Shown here: piece by piece, positions 44,745-54,595 of the stretch
Layout of the letters: each line of letters starts with the position of its first letter
Numbering within the stretch: the stretch's first letter is position 1
Assembly (NCBI RefSeq): GCF_002875945.1
Contig: NZ_MCZK01000118.1
Span: 1-64,000 of the forward strand
DNA: 64,000 nucleotides
From: Vibrio lentus
GTDB lineage: Bacteria; Pseudomonadota; Gammaproteobacteria; Enterobacterales; Vibrionaceae
Direction of reading: 5' to 3'
Made by a program: the position numbers and the translations under genes
Notes under the pieces: model-generated
Seen by the model: the letters and a program-made list of their open reading frames with translations, nothing else
What the model was told of the DNA's origin: nothing
Database searches by the model: none

Positions 44745-46337
44745 CTATTTTGTCCGTTCGATCGTGTGAGACTTAGCCACATTTAACCCCAAACGTTTTG
44801 ATAGTCGGGTCAGGTTTGCGCGGTCTGTTTTCAGAATTCGTCCTGCTTGTGCCCAGTTAAAGTTCGCATCTTCCAACACTTCAGTGATTATCGTACGCTG
44901 GAAATCGTCCGTTGCACCACGTAAACCTGCAGTCAGGTCAATGGTTGGGGTTGATAACGGCGTGGTTTTCACTTGTGTCGTTGCGATAGGCTGATCTTGG
45001 TCGAGAGGACCACAATCTTCCTTAGTAATAGTTACGAGGTTTTTGTTGGTGCTACGAGCCAGCGCTTTGAGTGCTGAACGGCTGATTACATGTTCAAGCT
45101 CACGTACGTTACCTGGCCAGCCATAACGGTTCAGGAATACAAGCACATCAGAACGGAACTTAACTTGGTTGATACCAAGCTTACGGCGAGCCTGTTCAAG
45201 GAAGAAACCTGCTAGCAAGCTGATGTCGTCACCACGATCTTTAAGCGCAGGCACCGCGATAGGGTAAACACTGAGTCGGTGATACAAGTCGGCTCTGAAT
45301 CGGCCATCTTCGACTTCTTGCTTTAAATCTCGGTTGGTCGCAGCCAATACACGAACATCAATGGTTTGAATGTTGTCTTGACCTACTGGTTGGATTTCGT
45401 TGTTTTGTAGTGCACGTAGCAGCTTACTTTGTGCCGCTAAAGGCAGTTCACCGATTTCATCTAGGAACAGGGTGCCGCCGTCTGCTAAAGCAAATTTACC
45501 AAGACGATTTTTATCTGCGCCAGTAAATGCACCGCGAACGTGACCGAAGAGTTCACTTTCTACTAAGTTTTCAGGAATCGCTGCGCAGTTAACATACACA
45601 AGCGGGTTACGCTTACGCTGTGATTGATGATGCAGAGTACGAGCCACTAACTCTTTACCTACACCCGTATCACCATGAATCAGGATATTGAATTCTGAAG
45701 GCGCGACAATCGCAATGTCATTCTTAAGCGCAACCATGGTATCGCTTTTACCGATCAGTTCGCCGCCATCGCGTTCCCACGCCTCAACGTTTAACTCTTC
45801 TAACAGTTGCTTTGATTGTTTTGCTTGATGCTCTAATTGCGAGAACGTCAGCGCCATCTGCATGGTTGAAGCTGCAATGGCTGCCAGTACTTCGAGATTA
45901 CGGGCGGGTATATTCGCAAAGACATCTGGCTTTAGGCTGTCTAATGTCAGGATCCCCAGTAGCTTCTCACCAAATAACAGTGGAAGACCCATACAAGCGT
46001 GCATCGGTAGATCGCCGTCGTGGTCAATAAGCAAACCATCGAAAGGATCGGGTAGGGAACTGTCTGAATCAAAACGAACAGGAGAACGAGACGCGCAGAT
46101 CTCTTCAAAGCGAGGGTGCTCTGAAATGATAAAGCGACGACCGAATGTATCTCGACTGAGCCCTTGCATTGCGATGGGTACTAGCGTGTCGCCTTGAAGG
46201 CTTAAAAGCGCGACACAATCACACGTGATGGTTTTGCGAATAGCATCGATTAAGCGATTGAAACGATCTTGATCGTTCACACCGCTAGCGAGACCGATGG
46301 TCATTTCCATAAGAGTGGATGCTGAGATATCTTGCAT
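44745..46337 (-). CDS. norR: NorR, NO-responsive sigma-54 activator
   Basis: This 530-residue protein has a GAF sensor (about 1-180) that in NorR binds nitric oxide at a non-heme iron. A sigma-54 AAA+ domain (about 190-425) has Walker A GDTGVGKE and GAFTGA in [12 protein letters not shown] Fis-type helix-turn-helix lies near the C-terminus ([19 protein letters not shown]). It is divergent from hmp, and the gap between them holds NorR-type sites, a sigma-54 promoter and an FNR box. In V. cholerae and other vibrios the same pair is a NO-detoxification module. Confidence 0.95.
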   Translation of the reverse strand: MQDISASTLMEMTIGLASGVNDQDRFNRLIDAIRKTITCDCVALLSLQGDTLVPIAMQGLSRDTFGRRFIISEHPRFEEICASRSPVRFDSDSSLPDPFDGLLIDHDGDLPMHACMGLPLLFGEKLLGILTLDSLKPDVFANIPARNLEVLAAIAASTMQMALTFSQLEHQAKQSKQLLEELNVEAWERDGGELIGKSDTMVALKNDIAIVAPSEFNILIHGDTGVGKELVARTLHHQSQRKRNPLVYVNCAAIPENLVESELFGHVRGAFTGADKNRLGKFALADGGTLFLDEIGELPLAAQSKLLRALQNNEIQPVGQDNIQTIDVRVLAATNRDLKQEVEDGRFRADLYHRLSVYPIAVPALKDRGDDISLLAGFFLEQARRKLGINQVKFRSDVLVFLNRYGWPGNVRELEHVISRSALKALARSTNKNLVTITKEDCGPLDQDQPIATTQVKTTPLSTPTIDLTAGLRGATDDFQRTIITEVLEDANFNWAQAGRILKTDRANLTRLSKRLGLNVAKSHTIERTK

Positions 46338-46375
46338 AAAGGGCTCATACTGTTTGTATTTTTATACATGGTAGA

Positions 46376-46408
46376 GTCTTTATGACACAAAAAAAAGGTC
46401 TTTTTGAC
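46376..46408 (+). promoter_or_regulatory. Two NorR-type enhancer sites
   Basis: GTCTTTATGAC (46376-46386) and GTCTTTTTGAC (46398-46408) both fit the GT-N7-AC NorR consensus with extended GTC/GAC ends. They are 22 bases apart, about 55-90 bases upstream of the sigma-54 promoter for hmp. Confidence 0.65.
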
Positions 46409-46463
46409 TAAAGTTTGAAGTGAATTTTCGAAAGGATGCCAGACACAGCAAGCTTTCGCATGT

Positions 46464-46479
46464 TGGCATCGTTTGTGCA
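46464..46479 (+). promoter_or_regulatory. Sigma-54 promoter for hmp
   Basis: TGGCATCGTTTGTGCA has the invariant GG (46465-46466), a 10-base spacer and GC (46477-46478). It is oriented toward hmp, placing transcription start near 46490 and giving a leader of about 200 bases. Confidence 0.7.
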
Positions 46480-46526
46480 ATGTGTCCATTACGTGTTGTC
46501 TATATGACTGAATATCTGACCTATTG

Positions 46527-46540
46527 TTGATTTGAATCAA
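46527..46540. promoter_or_regulatory. Perfect FNR box in the hmp leader
   Basis: TTGAT-TTGA-ATCAA matches the FNR consensus exactly. It lies downstream of the predicted sigma-54 start site, so FNR bound there would most simply repress hmp without oxygen. CRP-type binding is less likely because the core is ATCAA. Confidence 0.65.
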
Positions 46541-46687
46541 TTAATGCAAATTTATCAGTCCACGTGATTCTCATAACAAAATGTAGCCATAGAGCTCATT
46601 GAGAAAGAATTGGTATAAAGTCACCTTTAAATAAAACTAGTCAAATTGACATCAACGGTCAAAAGACTAAGTGTTCGGAGTAAATCA

Positions 46688-47884
46688 ATGCTAAACAATC
46701 TACATATCAACATCATCAAATCGACGATTCCTCTTTTAGAAAGCGCAGGCCCTGCTTTAACTCAACACTTCTATCAACGTATGTTTAAACATAACCCTGA
46801 GTTGAAAGATATCTTCAATATGACTCACCAAAGAACAGGTCGCCAAGGTGTGGCACTGTTTGAAGCTATTGCGGCTTATGCAAAGAACATCGAAAACCTA
46901 GCGGCGCTAACCTCAGCGGTTGAGCGTATCGCACAGAAACACACAAGCTTTAACATTCAGCCAGAGCATTACCAAATTGTTGGTCTTCACCTGATTGAAA
47001 CGCTACGTGAATTAGCGGCCGATGCGTTTACGCCAGAAGTAGAAGAAGCATGGACAGCGGCTTACCTGTTCTTAGCGCAAGTTTTCATCGACCGTGAAGC
47101 AGAGCTTTACCTACAGCGCAAGCAAGCTGTGGGTGGCTGGGAAGCGGCACGTACGTTTGTTATCGCAAACAAGATTGAAGAGTCAGCACTGGTTACTAGC
47201 TTCATCCTAGAGCCAAAAGATGGCGGTGAAGTTCTGGATTACACTCCAGGTCAATACATCGGTATTGAAGTAAAACCTGAAGGCGCGCAGTACAGCGAAA
47301 TTCGTCAGTATTCACTGTCAGACAAGCCGAACGGAAAATACTACCGTATCTCTGTGAAGCGTGAAGGCCAAGGTCAAGAAACGCAAGGTGTTGTTTCTAA
47401 CCACATGCACGATACCGTTGCTATCGGCGATGAAGTTAGCCTATACGCACCAGCGGGTGACTTTATGTATCAAGAGCGCAGCAAGCCAGTAACGCTTATC
47501 TCTGCGGGTGTTGGTGTAACGCCAATGCAGTCTATGCTTGAGTTCTTGAACAACGAACAGAAAAACGAACCGGTACTTTACCTTCACGCTTGTGAAAACG
47601 TAGGCCAACACTCTTTCACGACTCGTGTAAAAGACATTGTTGCCGACAAAGGTTGGTCAGCGAAAACGTGGTACATGAACAAAGACGAGTCTGCATGTGA
47701 GAACACACATGAAGGTAAAATGGATCTAGCGTCTATCTCTGATACTAATGGCTTTGAAGAGAGCGACTTCTACATCTGTGGTCCTGTTGGCTTTATGAAG
47801 AACATCGTAGAGCAGTTAGACGCACTTAAAGTGGATCGTTCACGCGTACATTACGAAGTATTTGGCCCACACGCTGACTTCTAA
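46688..47884 (+). CDS. hmp: Hmp flavohemoprotein, NO dioxygenase
   Basis: This 398-residue flavohemoprotein has a globin domain (about 1-140), an FAD domain (about 150-260) and an NAD domain (about 265-398). Globin landmarks are TQHFYQRMF and the heme-ligand histidine region QKHTSFNIQPEHY. The FAD domain has QYIGIEV and RQYSLS, and the NAD domain has LISAGVGVTPMQSML and FYICGPVGFMKNI. It oxidises nitric oxide to nitrate with O2 and NADH. The ATG at 46688 follows CGGAGT and fits the family start; the frame's upstream start adds 14 unrelated residues. Expression is probably controlled by NorR and FNR through the sites upstream. Confidence 0.96.
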   Translation: MLNNLHINIIKSTIPLLESAGPALTQHFYQRMFKHNPELKDIFNMTHQRTGRQGVALFEAIAAYAKNIENLAALTSAVERIAQKHTSFNIQPEHYQIVGLHLIETLRELAADAFTPEVEEAWTAAYLFLAQVFIDREAELYLQRKQAVGGWEAARTFVIANKIEESALVTSFILEPKDGGEVLDYTPGQYIGIEVKPEGAQYSEIRQYSLSDKPNGKYYRISVKREGQGQETQGVVSNHMHDTVAIGDEVSLYAPAGDFMYQERSKPVTLISAGVGVTPMQSMLEFLNNEQKNEPVLYLHACENVGQHSFTTRVKDIVADKGWSAKTWYMNKDESACENTHEGKMDLASISDTNGFEESDFYICGPVGFMKNIVEQLDALKVDRSRVHYEVFGPHADF

Positions 47885-47940
47885 GATCTCCCAGCAGGTC
47901 TAGTAATACTCGCCTGATCGATTAACAACCTTGCCTATTC

Positions 47941-47968
47941 AAAGGTCTCACATTGTGAGACCTTTTTT
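47941..47968. terminator. Terminator after hmp
   Basis: Stem AAAGGTCTCAC/GTGAGACCTTT with a 3-base loop is followed by TTT; A-run and T-run flanks make it usable by the convergent TDT transporter gene too. Confidence 0.8.
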
Positions 47969-48044
47969 CGTTTGGTTTATCCAGTGAGCGATAATTGGAT
48001 ATTGGAGTAGGGAACGATCAAGGTAAGATCTTTTGGCGTTCGAT

Positions 48045-49025
48045 TTAAGAACGCTTAACCTTTTTGGACATGTAATCAGAATCAAAAAACTCAGGCCAGT
48101 ACATTTTCACATAGCCGCCAGCGACCCAAATCACCAAGATAGTCGCGATGGTCAGCTCGAAGAAGCCAAACTTGTGTAGCCAGTACCATTGTGGGTACTC
48201 AGCACCGAAAAAGGTGGTTAAGCGATGCATGGCAATGGCGCTGATCACCGATGGGAAGGTAACAGCAGCAATGGAAGGTTGGAACTTTAAGCGCATCAAG
48301 CGGATGTAACATAAGTAAATCAGCAGGGTCATGGTGATGGCAATACCCGCTAAAGCACCCGTAAGAATAGGGTCTGGATTATCAAAGTTGACCAAGTAAG
48401 CGGCCAACGACAAGTTGACTGGTGCGGCCATGATCGCCAATGTTGGTCTTGCTCTACGAGGTAAATTCCCTTCAAAAACCAAACGGTACAGCACTACGGG
48501 AAGCATAAAGAAGTAGATACCAATACACGTCGCTGCCAGTGTTTCTGAAAAGACCGTGTGCCCAAACTGTGTGCCAGCCAATGAACTACTGATTAAGCCT
48601 ACCGGATACAAAAACCAACTCGGAACGATGTTCGACATTTTGAAGTTGATGATCTGAAAACCGAAGAACAGCACCATCATAGTGAAATGCAGCAATAACG
48701 CGCAGAACCAAATTGGGTAGGCGATTATTGGCGATATCTCGGCGAGATAGTCACACAGAATCAATAACGCCATGCTCATCGGCGCCATTAAGCTTCCGCT
48801 TAGTGGATGGCGAATATCATTGATGAAGGTATTAAAGCTGGTGAGATAACGAAGTAAAACGGGCAGTAACAACAGCGCGCCAAAAGCAGCAAGGTAAGGG
48901 CGAATGATCTCACCAACCCCTGGGAGGTATAATGCCCAAGCTTGTCCTAGTCCAATTACACCAAGTGCTAAAGACGCCTGAGAAGGCGGCACATTTTTTA
49001 CTTGGGTTAATCTTCTCCAGTTCAA
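48045..49025 (-). CDS. TDT/TehA-SLAC1 family transporter
   Basis: This 326-residue inner-membrane protein has ten hydrophobic segments in the TehA/SLAC1 arrangement. It begins VPPSQASLALGVIGLGQAW, and FVLL-type helices with PMSMALLILCDYL follow. The family includes tellurite-resistance TehA and plant SLAC1 anion channels. The substrate is open (small anions or dicarboxylates). The end has a basic tail (MSKKVKRS). A 14-bp palindrome lies in its promoter region. It is a single gene. Confidence 0.85.
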   Translation of the reverse strand: MNWRRLTQVKNVPPSQASLALGVIGLGQAWALYLPGVGEIIRPYLAAFGALLLLPVLLRYLTSFNTFINDIRHPLSGSLMAPMSMALLILCDYLAEISPIIAYPIWFCALLLHFTMMVLFFGFQIINFKMSNIVPSWFLYPVGLISSSLAGTQFGHTVFSETLAATCIGIYFFMLPVVLYRLVFEGNLPRRARPTLAIMAAPVNLSLAAYLVNFDNPDPILTGALAGIAITMTLLIYLCYIRLMRLKFQPSIAAVTFPSVISAIAMHRLTTFFGAEYPQWYWLHKFGFFELTIATILVIWVAGGYVKMYWPEFFDSDYMSKKVKRS

Positions 49026-49094
49026 CGACTTGCTCCAGCTTAGTTATCTACAGTATGTAGGTGCTTATAGAATACGAGTGATAATAGAATTTTT

Positions 49095-49108
49095 GCTCTA
49101 GCTAGAGC
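49095..49108. promoter_or_regulatory. 14-bp palindrome upstream of the TDT transporter gene
   Basis: GCTCTAGCTAGAGC is a perfect palindrome 70 bases upstream of the transporter start, in the right place for an operator. I do not recognise the regulator. Confidence 0.45.
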
Positions 49109-49257
49109 GTATAGTTGTGCCATCAATAGATGTTGAGGACGTTCAACTAATTTTGAGTGGATGATACCAAGTTTAACGTTTGCTTTTTTGATTTTGATGC
49201 GGAATCGGGACATTAAGCACGTTGAATGTGTGCTTTTGTTTCATGAGTCATTTGTAA

Positions 49258-50664
49258 TTAACGTACTTCCTCTTGCTGAGGGAGGTCTTGTTGTCTCAAC
49301 TTCTCGTTTTTAAGTGTGCGGTTCAATAGTTGGCTGTAAATTGGCTGACCACCAAGCATTTGCGCAATGATCACTGCGCCCAAGCAAGTGATGATCAACG
49401 GCAGAATAAGGTAGTAGTTATTGGTCATTTCGATAACCAGTAATATACCTGTAATCGGCGCACGCACGGTTGCAGCGAATAACGCACCCATACCTGCAAT
49501 CGCAAACATACCCGGTTCAATATTCAATTCAGGAAAGAATGCCGCAGCAATAAGCCCAAATGCGTAACCAAAGAGTGTGCCGAGTGCGAGCATTGGTGCA
49601 AAGATACCGCCGGGAGCACCAGAACCAAAACAAAGTAGAGTAGTCAGAACACGTCCTAGGAAGATCAACAACAATACGTTTGTGCTGTAACTGCCATTAG
49701 TGATGTTGGGGATAATACCAATACCGCCGCCAGTCAATTCGGGAATATAAAGAAGTAACAGGCCAAAGCAGCCACCGAGCAAGGTACCTGTGATTAAGTA
49801 GCGTTTGCGGTCGTTCTGGTGGATGGCCACAAACATGTCTTGGGAGAGTGTAATCAACTTATTGAAAATCACGCCAAACAGACCAAACAACACACCTAAC
49901 AATAGGAACAACCAAAGCGCATCCAGTTCAGGTGGCTGGTATTGCGGCATGGTGATAACAGCAGACTGGCCGTTGATCGAACGAAACACAATGTTAGCTG
50001 AAACTGCAGATATGATGACGGCTTTGATTGAAATGAGCGAGTAGCGAAATTGTGGTCTCATTTCTTCAACAACAAACATGATCCCCGCGAGTGGTGCGTT
50101 GAACGCAGCCGCTAAACCACCAGCAGCACCTGAAGCAAGCAATGAGTGTCGAGTATCATCATCTTTTACTCTGAAGATGTCAGTCACCATACGACCGATA
50201 CTGCCACCCATTTGAACGGTTGGCCCTTCGCGGCCTAAAACCATACCGGAGCCTAACGCACCCATACCGCCAAAGAATTTTACTGGTAATACTCTCCACC
50301 AACGAACAGGACGCATGCCATCCATCGCGCCTTCTATTTCAGGAATCCCTGATCCTGCAGCTTCTGGAGCAAAGCGATGCACGAGGAAATAACCGATAAA
50401 GGCAAATGCAGCACTGATAAGGAAGGCCGCAAGCCAAAGTGGTAAGTGGCTACCGATTTCATCTTTCAGCCAATCGGTACGAGTTTCTGTGATGAAATGA
50501 ACCGCGACTTCGAAATAGGTGCCAACAACGCCAGCAAGTACACCAACAATGCAAGAAAGAACCAGAACTGAAGCTGGGGTCTTATCTCTTGAGAGAAATT
50601 GATTAATAGCATCCCTTGGCATTTTAGCTAATAGGGACTGCTTAATTTTCTCTCTTCTGGTCAT
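49258..50664 (-). CDS. clcA: ClC-type chloride/proton antiporter
   Basis: This 468-residue ClC protein has the chloride-site motifs GSGIPEIE (about residues 115-122), [11 protein letters not shown] with the gating Glu, and [15 protein letters not shown]. The N-terminal cytoplasmic helix and 18-helix layout match E. coli ClcA. It exchanges chloride for protons across the inner membrane and helps in acid resistance. It is a single gene, and an inverted repeat lies about 95-125 bases upstream. Confidence 0.92.
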   Translation of the reverse strand: MTRREKIKQSLLAKMPRDAINQFLSRDKTPASVLVLSCIVGVLAGVVGTYFEVAVHFITETRTDWLKDEIGSHLPLWLAAFLISAAFAFIGYFLVHRFAPEAAGSGIPEIEGAMDGMRPVRWWRVLPVKFFGGMGALGSGMVLGREGPTVQMGGSIGRMVTDIFRVKDDDTRHSLLASGAAGGLAAAFNAPLAGIMFVVEEMRPQFRYSLISIKAVIISAVSANIVFRSINGQSAVITMPQYQPPELDALWLFLLLGVLFGLFGVIFNKLITLSQDMFVAIHQNDRKRYLITGTLLGGCFGLLLLYIPELTGGGIGIIPNITNGSYSTNVLLLIFLGRVLTTLLCFGSGAPGGIFAPMLALGTLFGYAFGLIAAAFFPELNIEPGMFAIAGMGALFAATVRAPITGILLVIEMTNNYYLILPLIITCLGAVIIAQMLGGQPIYSQLLNRTLKNEKLRQQDLPQQEEVR

Positions 50665-51202
50665 TGAGATAAGGCTCCTGAATGGGTTGAGGTGGGACTT
50701 CAGTAAATTATACGCTTCCTCTGCATATCCTATAGCAGCAAAGATGCAAAGTTGAATTTCATTTATGGAATATACGTGTTACATAAATGGAATCTATGGG
50801 CAATAGTGGATCACCGTCACAATTTTGATCGATTCTCAGATGGCACCTTGAATATCCCCAAAAATGAACCATAGTTAAATCGTAAAGCAACATAACAAAC
50901 CGCAAGGAGACGTGAGGTTTTACACACAATTTGGATGGATTCAGATATAAAGTTTTAGTTTCTCGTTAATTGTTCAGGTCGATATTTAAGGCTTCCTGAT
51001 TCGCGAACTCACGATTGAGTAACGAGAGTGAGGCGTACTTCAAGTACGCCTTTAGTTCGTCTGGAGCATTCATTTTTCATCGTTACCCCCTTTCTAGTGA
51101 CACTCATACAACTTCTGGCTTAAATCATTCTCCGTATAAACAAGCGATTGGGGTCAATTTCTCCGTGATTGTGTATATACTCCTTAAAAAAGGAGAACTG
51201 AT
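50665..51202. other. Divergent intergenic region, clcA to COG0523 GTPase gene
   Basis: About 540 bases hold no convincing gene. Contents are an inverted repeat CATTTATG/CATAAATG (50760-50767 with 50782-50789) upstream of clcA, and a hairpin AGGCGTAC/GTACGCCT (51031-51051). A short TTG-started frame (51015-51206) has no family resemblance. AAAAAGGAGAA at about 51186-51196 is the binding site of the downstream gene. Confidence 0.5.
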
Positions 51203-52186
51203 ATGACCAAAAAAGTTCCTACAAACATAATTACGGGTTTTCTAGGTGTCGGTAAGACGACCGCTATTTTGAACCTTTTGAAAAATAAACCTGAGAATGA
51301 AAACTGGGCTGTCCTGGTTAATGAGTTCGGTGAAATCGGTATTGATGGCGCATTAATGACAGACCAAGGTGCTTTGATTAAAGAAGTTCCGGGTGGCTGC
51401 ATGTGTTGTACTGCTGGTGTTCCTATGTCGGTAGGTATTAATGCCTTACTGCGTCAGAAGCCGGATCGCTTATTGATTGAGCCAACAGGCCTTGGTCATC
51501 CAAAGCAGGTTATTGCGACGCTGACTTCAGAGCAATACACACCTTATGTAGACTTAAAAGCGACGTTAGGCTTGGTTGATCCAAGAAACCTATCGATTGA
51601 GAAATACACGTCTAATCAGAATTTTAATGATCAGCTAGACAGTGCTGATGTGATCTTGGGTACCAAAGTAGATTTGGTTCATTCTGAAGATATCGACGCA
51701 TTCAATGATTGGGTGACCGACCAAACACCTGCAAAAGTGTTCCATAAACTGATTCACGATGGTGAAGTGCCATTGGAAGTGTTGGACATTGAAAGGGTAC
51801 ATGGCAGTGCTTCATCTCATATTGAATCACACCATCATGATCACGCTGAACAAGAACCTCAATTCCAACTTCCTCCAGGCGAAGCTTTTATCCGCAAAGA
51901 GAACAAAGGGCAGGGCTACTTTAGCTGTGGCTGGTTGTTTGGCGCTGAACACAAGTTTGATTTCGATGCGCTGTTCTCAATGTTGTCGGATCTGACGGCA
52001 GAGCGTGTAAAAGCAGTGGTAAACACCGATCAAGGTTGCTACGCGTTCAACGTGGCGAATCAAGTCGTGTCAGTGAATGAAATTTCCCTTGATGGCTTCG
52101 AATCTCGACTGGAAGTGATCGACTCGCAGTTAATGCCTTGGGGCGATCTAGAACAGATTCTACTCAAGCTGTGTGGTATCAAATAG
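51203..52186 (+). CDS. COG0523 (CobW/YeiR-type) metal-chaperone GTPase
   Basis: This 327-residue G3E-family GTPase has Walker A GFLGVGKTTAIL (about 12-23) and the metal-binding GGCMCC (CxCC, about 65-70). Other landmarks are the LIEPTGLGHP switch and GTKVDLVHSED in the nucleotide region. A His-rich insertion (SHIESHHHDH) and a C-terminal CobW-C domain complete it. Such proteins move zinc or other metals to client enzymes, using GTP. The His-rich loop suggests zinc. It resembles E. coli YeiR more than YjiA in this layout, but that is not certain. I see no clear Zur box. Confidence 0.88.
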   Translation: MTKKVPTNIITGFLGVGKTTAILNLLKNKPENENWAVLVNEFGEIGIDGALMTDQGALIKEVPGGCMCCTAGVPMSVGINALLRQKPDRLLIEPTGLGHPKQVIATLTSEQYTPYVDLKATLGLVDPRNLSIEKYTSNQNFNDQLDSADVILGTKVDLVHSEDIDAFNDWVTDQTPAKVFHKLIHDGEVPLEVLDIERVHGSASSHIESHHHDHAEQEPQFQLPPGEAFIRKENKGQGYFSCGWLFGAEHKFDFDALFSMLSDLTAERVKAVVNTDQGCYAFNVANQVVSVNEISLDGFESRLEVIDSQLMPWGDLEQILLKLCGIK

Positions 52187-52216
52187 CTCTGTTTTGGTTG
52201 TTTGAACCGATGATCT

Positions 52217-52251
52217 TGGTGTTTACTTCGTTGAAGGCGCGGTAAACACCA
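52217..52251 (+). repeat. Hairpin between the GTPase and helicase genes
   Basis: Arms TGGTGTTTAC (52217-52226) and GTAAACACCA (52242-52251) are perfect complements over a 15-base loop, 30 bases after the GTPase stop. There is no T-run, so termination is possible but weak. Confidence 0.45.
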
Positions 52252-52368
52252 GATTAAATGAGAAAGTTTGCGTTATATCACGATAAATGTGAGATAAATC
52301 ACTCTAATTACTTTATAGTGCTCGGCTGAAATAAGAATGTAGGCTGTCTGCTTAAGGAACCCGTAACA

Positions 52369-53655
52369 ATGTCATTTTCCTCTCAAGGTTTTGCTCCTGA
52401 ATTAGTCAAAGCGTTGACTGAGTGTGGTTATGAGAAACTCACACCAATTCAACAAAAAGCGATTCCAATGGCTCGTAAAGGCCATGATATTTTTGCTACT
52501 GCTCAAACCGGTACGGGTAAAACAGCGGCATTCTCATTGCCTGTTATCCAACACCTTTTGAACAGCGGTAAAAAAGCGTCTAGAGGAACGGCTCGCGGCC
52601 TTATTCTTGCTCCGACTCGTGAGCTCGCTGCGCAGATCGCTCAAAACATCAAAGACTACGTTAAATACACTGAACTAAGCGTTTCAGCGGTTTACGGTGG
52701 TAACAAGATGTCTTCACAAGTTCGTCAACTAGAACTGGGTGTTGATATTTTGGTTGCAACACCAGGCCGTTTAGAAGAGCACTTAGAAGCGGGTAACGTG
52801 TCTATTGCTAACCTAGAATTCCTAGTATTCGATGAAGCTGACCGTATCCTTGATATGGGCTTCATCAATGCCGTTCGTAAGATCATGCTGGATGTGGAAA
52901 CTTCTCCACAAATCATGATGTTCTCTGCGACGACTTCAACTCAGTTAAACCAACTGTCTGTTGATATTCTGCGTAAACCAAAACGTATCAGTGTTGAGCG
53001 CGAAAACTCAACGGCTGCTACGGTAGGCCACGTGGTGTACCCAGTTGATCAAGAGCGTAAAACAGAGCTACTTTCTGAGTTGATCGGTCGTAAAAACTGG
53101 CGTCAGGTTCTTGTGTTCGTGAACTACAAAGAAACAGCGAACGATGTAGTTAAAGAGCTTAAGCTTGACGGCATTAAAGCGGTACTTTGTCACGGTGATA
53201 AAGCGCAAAGCGCACGTCGTCGTGCATTGGATGACTTCAAAGAAGGCAGAGCTCGTGTAATGGTTGCAACTGACGTTGCGGCTCGTGGTCTTGATATCGA
53301 AGATTTGCCACACGTAATCAACTACGACATGCCTTTCCTTGCGGAAGATTATGTTCACCGTATTGGCCGTACAGGCCGTGCTGGTAAACAAGGCCACGCG
53401 ATTTCTTTCGTTAACCGCGAAGAAGAGCTGACAGTTGTTCAAGTTGAAAAACTGATTCAACAGCGCATTCGTCGTGTTGAACAGCCGGGTTATGAGCCGA
53501 AGAAACGTGATGCTTACATTGAGAAGCTGAACACTAAATCGGCTTACAAGAACCGTCAGGGTCGTAAGAACAACGCAAACGAAGAAAAACCCGATCAAGC
53601 AAGCGCTGAACGTCGTTTAACTATGATGAAGCGAATTCAAAACCGTCGTAAGTAA
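52369..53655 (+). CDS. RhlE-like DEAD-box RNA helicase
   Basis: This 428-residue helicase has the DEAD-box motifs in order: GYEKLTPIQQKAIP (Q motif), AQTGTGKT (motif I), PTRELA, VATPGR, DEAD in VFDEADRILDMG, SAT in MMFSATTS, VATDVAARGLD and HRIGRTGRAG. A basic C-terminal tail (about 380-428) is typical of RhlE/SrmB-like proteins and should bind RNA. It probably helps ribosome assembly or RNA turnover, and such genes are often cold-induced. The long leader (180 bases) may hold control signals, but nothing definite is visible. Confidence 0.92.
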   Translation: MSFSSQGFAPELVKALTECGYEKLTPIQQKAIPMARKGHDIFATAQTGTGKTAAFSLPVIQHLLNSGKKASRGTARGLILAPTRELAAQIAQNIKDYVKYTELSVSAVYGGNKMSSQVRQLELGVDILVATPGRLEEHLEAGNVSIANLEFLVFDEADRILDMGFINAVRKIMLDVETSPQIMMFSATTSTQLNQLSVDILRKPKRISVERENSTAATVGHVVYPVDQERKTELLSELIGRKNWRQVLVFVNYKETANDVVKELKLDGIKAVLCHGDKAQSARRRALDDFKEGRARVMVATDVAARGLDIEDLPHVINYDMPFLAEDYVHRIGRTGRAGKQGHAISFVNREEELTVVQVEKLIQQRIRRVEQPGYEPKKRDAYIEKLNTKSAYKNRQGRKNNANEEKPDQASAERRLTMMKRIQNRRK

Positions 53656-53671
53656 TTACAGTCGGTGATCG

Positions 53672-53702
53672 AAAAGAGCCACTGTTATGTGGCTCTTTTT
53701 GG
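53672..53702 (+). terminator. Terminator after the helicase gene
   Basis: Stem AAAAGAGCCAC/GTGGCTCTTTT with a 6-base loop and a trailing T-run. Confidence 0.8.
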
Positions 53703-53941
53703 TTGTGCTGTTTGTGTTTAGGATTCAATACTATTTTGTCTCAACATAAACTCGTGGTAATAAGATGAGTTGGTATAAGAATTCGTCACTATAAAGCGTG
53801 GTCACTGCATAGTTGGGTTCTTACAAGGTTTAGTTATTAAAAAGCTTAGTTCTTACAAAGTTCAGCCACGATACAGCTTCGCTCAAGAACCGCTGTAGAA
53901 ACAACGGTCATCAAATAAAAATAAGTCGATAAGGTAATAAT

Positions 53942-54562
53942 ATGGATAGCGCGCTGCTTTGGGCTTTTATTCCAACGTTCTTCTTTGTGTCAATCACGCC
54001 TGGTATGTGTATGACCTTGGCTTTGACGTTGGGTATGAGTATTGGCTATAAGCGAACATTATGGATGATGATTGGTGAACTTGCGGGTGTAGCTGTTGTG
54101 TCAGTTGCCGCTGTATTGGGCATTGCGTCAATCATGCTTAATTACCCGTGGTTGTTTACTGGGTTTAAATTTATTGGCGCAGGTTACTTGTTCTACTTGG
54201 GTGTTCAAATGTGGCGTTCAAGAGGCAAGCTAGCGATCAGCACTGATAACCAAACAACAAAAGTCAGCAACGATTGGGATTTGGTGGTTCAAGGCTTTGT
54301 TACTGCGATCGCTAATCCGAAAGGGTGGGCATTTATGGTTTCGTTACTGCCTCCTTTTATCAATAGCAATATCGACTTAGCGCCTCAGTTATTCATCCTT
54401 GTGTCTATCATCCTTGTCTCTGAGTTTGTTTGTATGACTCTTTACGCGACAGGCGGTAAGAGTCTTAAGCACATGCTCGGTAAGGCAGACAATGTGAAGT
54501 TGATGAACCGTATTGCTGGTACATTGATGATGGGTGTTGGTGTGTGGTTATTTCTAACCTAA
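53942..54562 (+). CDS. LysE/RhtB family exporter
   Basis: This 206-residue inner-membrane protein has about six hydrophobic segments. ITPGMCMTLALTLGMSIG is the family signature, and FIGAGYLFYLGVQMWRS and the ANPKGWAFMVSLLPPF half-repeat follow. The substrate is unknown, as for the other LysE-type gene in this window. It has no adjacent LysR regulator. It is a single gene. Confidence 0.88.
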   Translation: MDSALLWAFIPTFFFVSITPGMCMTLALTLGMSIGYKRTLWMMIGELAGVAVVSVAAVLGIASIMLNYPWLFTGFKFIGAGYLFYLGVQMWRSRGKLAISTDNQTTKVSNDWDLVVQGFVTAIANPKGWAFMVSLLPPFINSNIDLAPQLFILVSIILVSEFVCMTLYATGGKSLKHMLGKADNVKLMNRIAGTLMMGVGVWLFLT

Positions 54563-54595
54563 AACTCCTCTTAGCGAGTTCTGCCTGAGTGATTA

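Noticed and set aside
45862..46197. Plus-strand frame inside norR
   Set aside because: It is Ser-rich shadow sequence opposite the NorR sensor domain, with no binding site.
46482..46492. Further NorR site GTGTCCATTAC
   Set aside because: It fits GT-N7-AC, but this loose motif is common by chance, and the site lacks the GTC/GAC ends and overlaps the predicted start site.
51015..51206. 63-codon frame upstream of the COG0523 GTPase
   Set aside because: It starts at a non-ATG codon without a binding site, overlaps the start of the next gene and has no recognisable pattern.
52725..53598. Antisense frames inside the helicase gene
   Set aside because: They mirror the codon use of the helicase, and no start signals are present.
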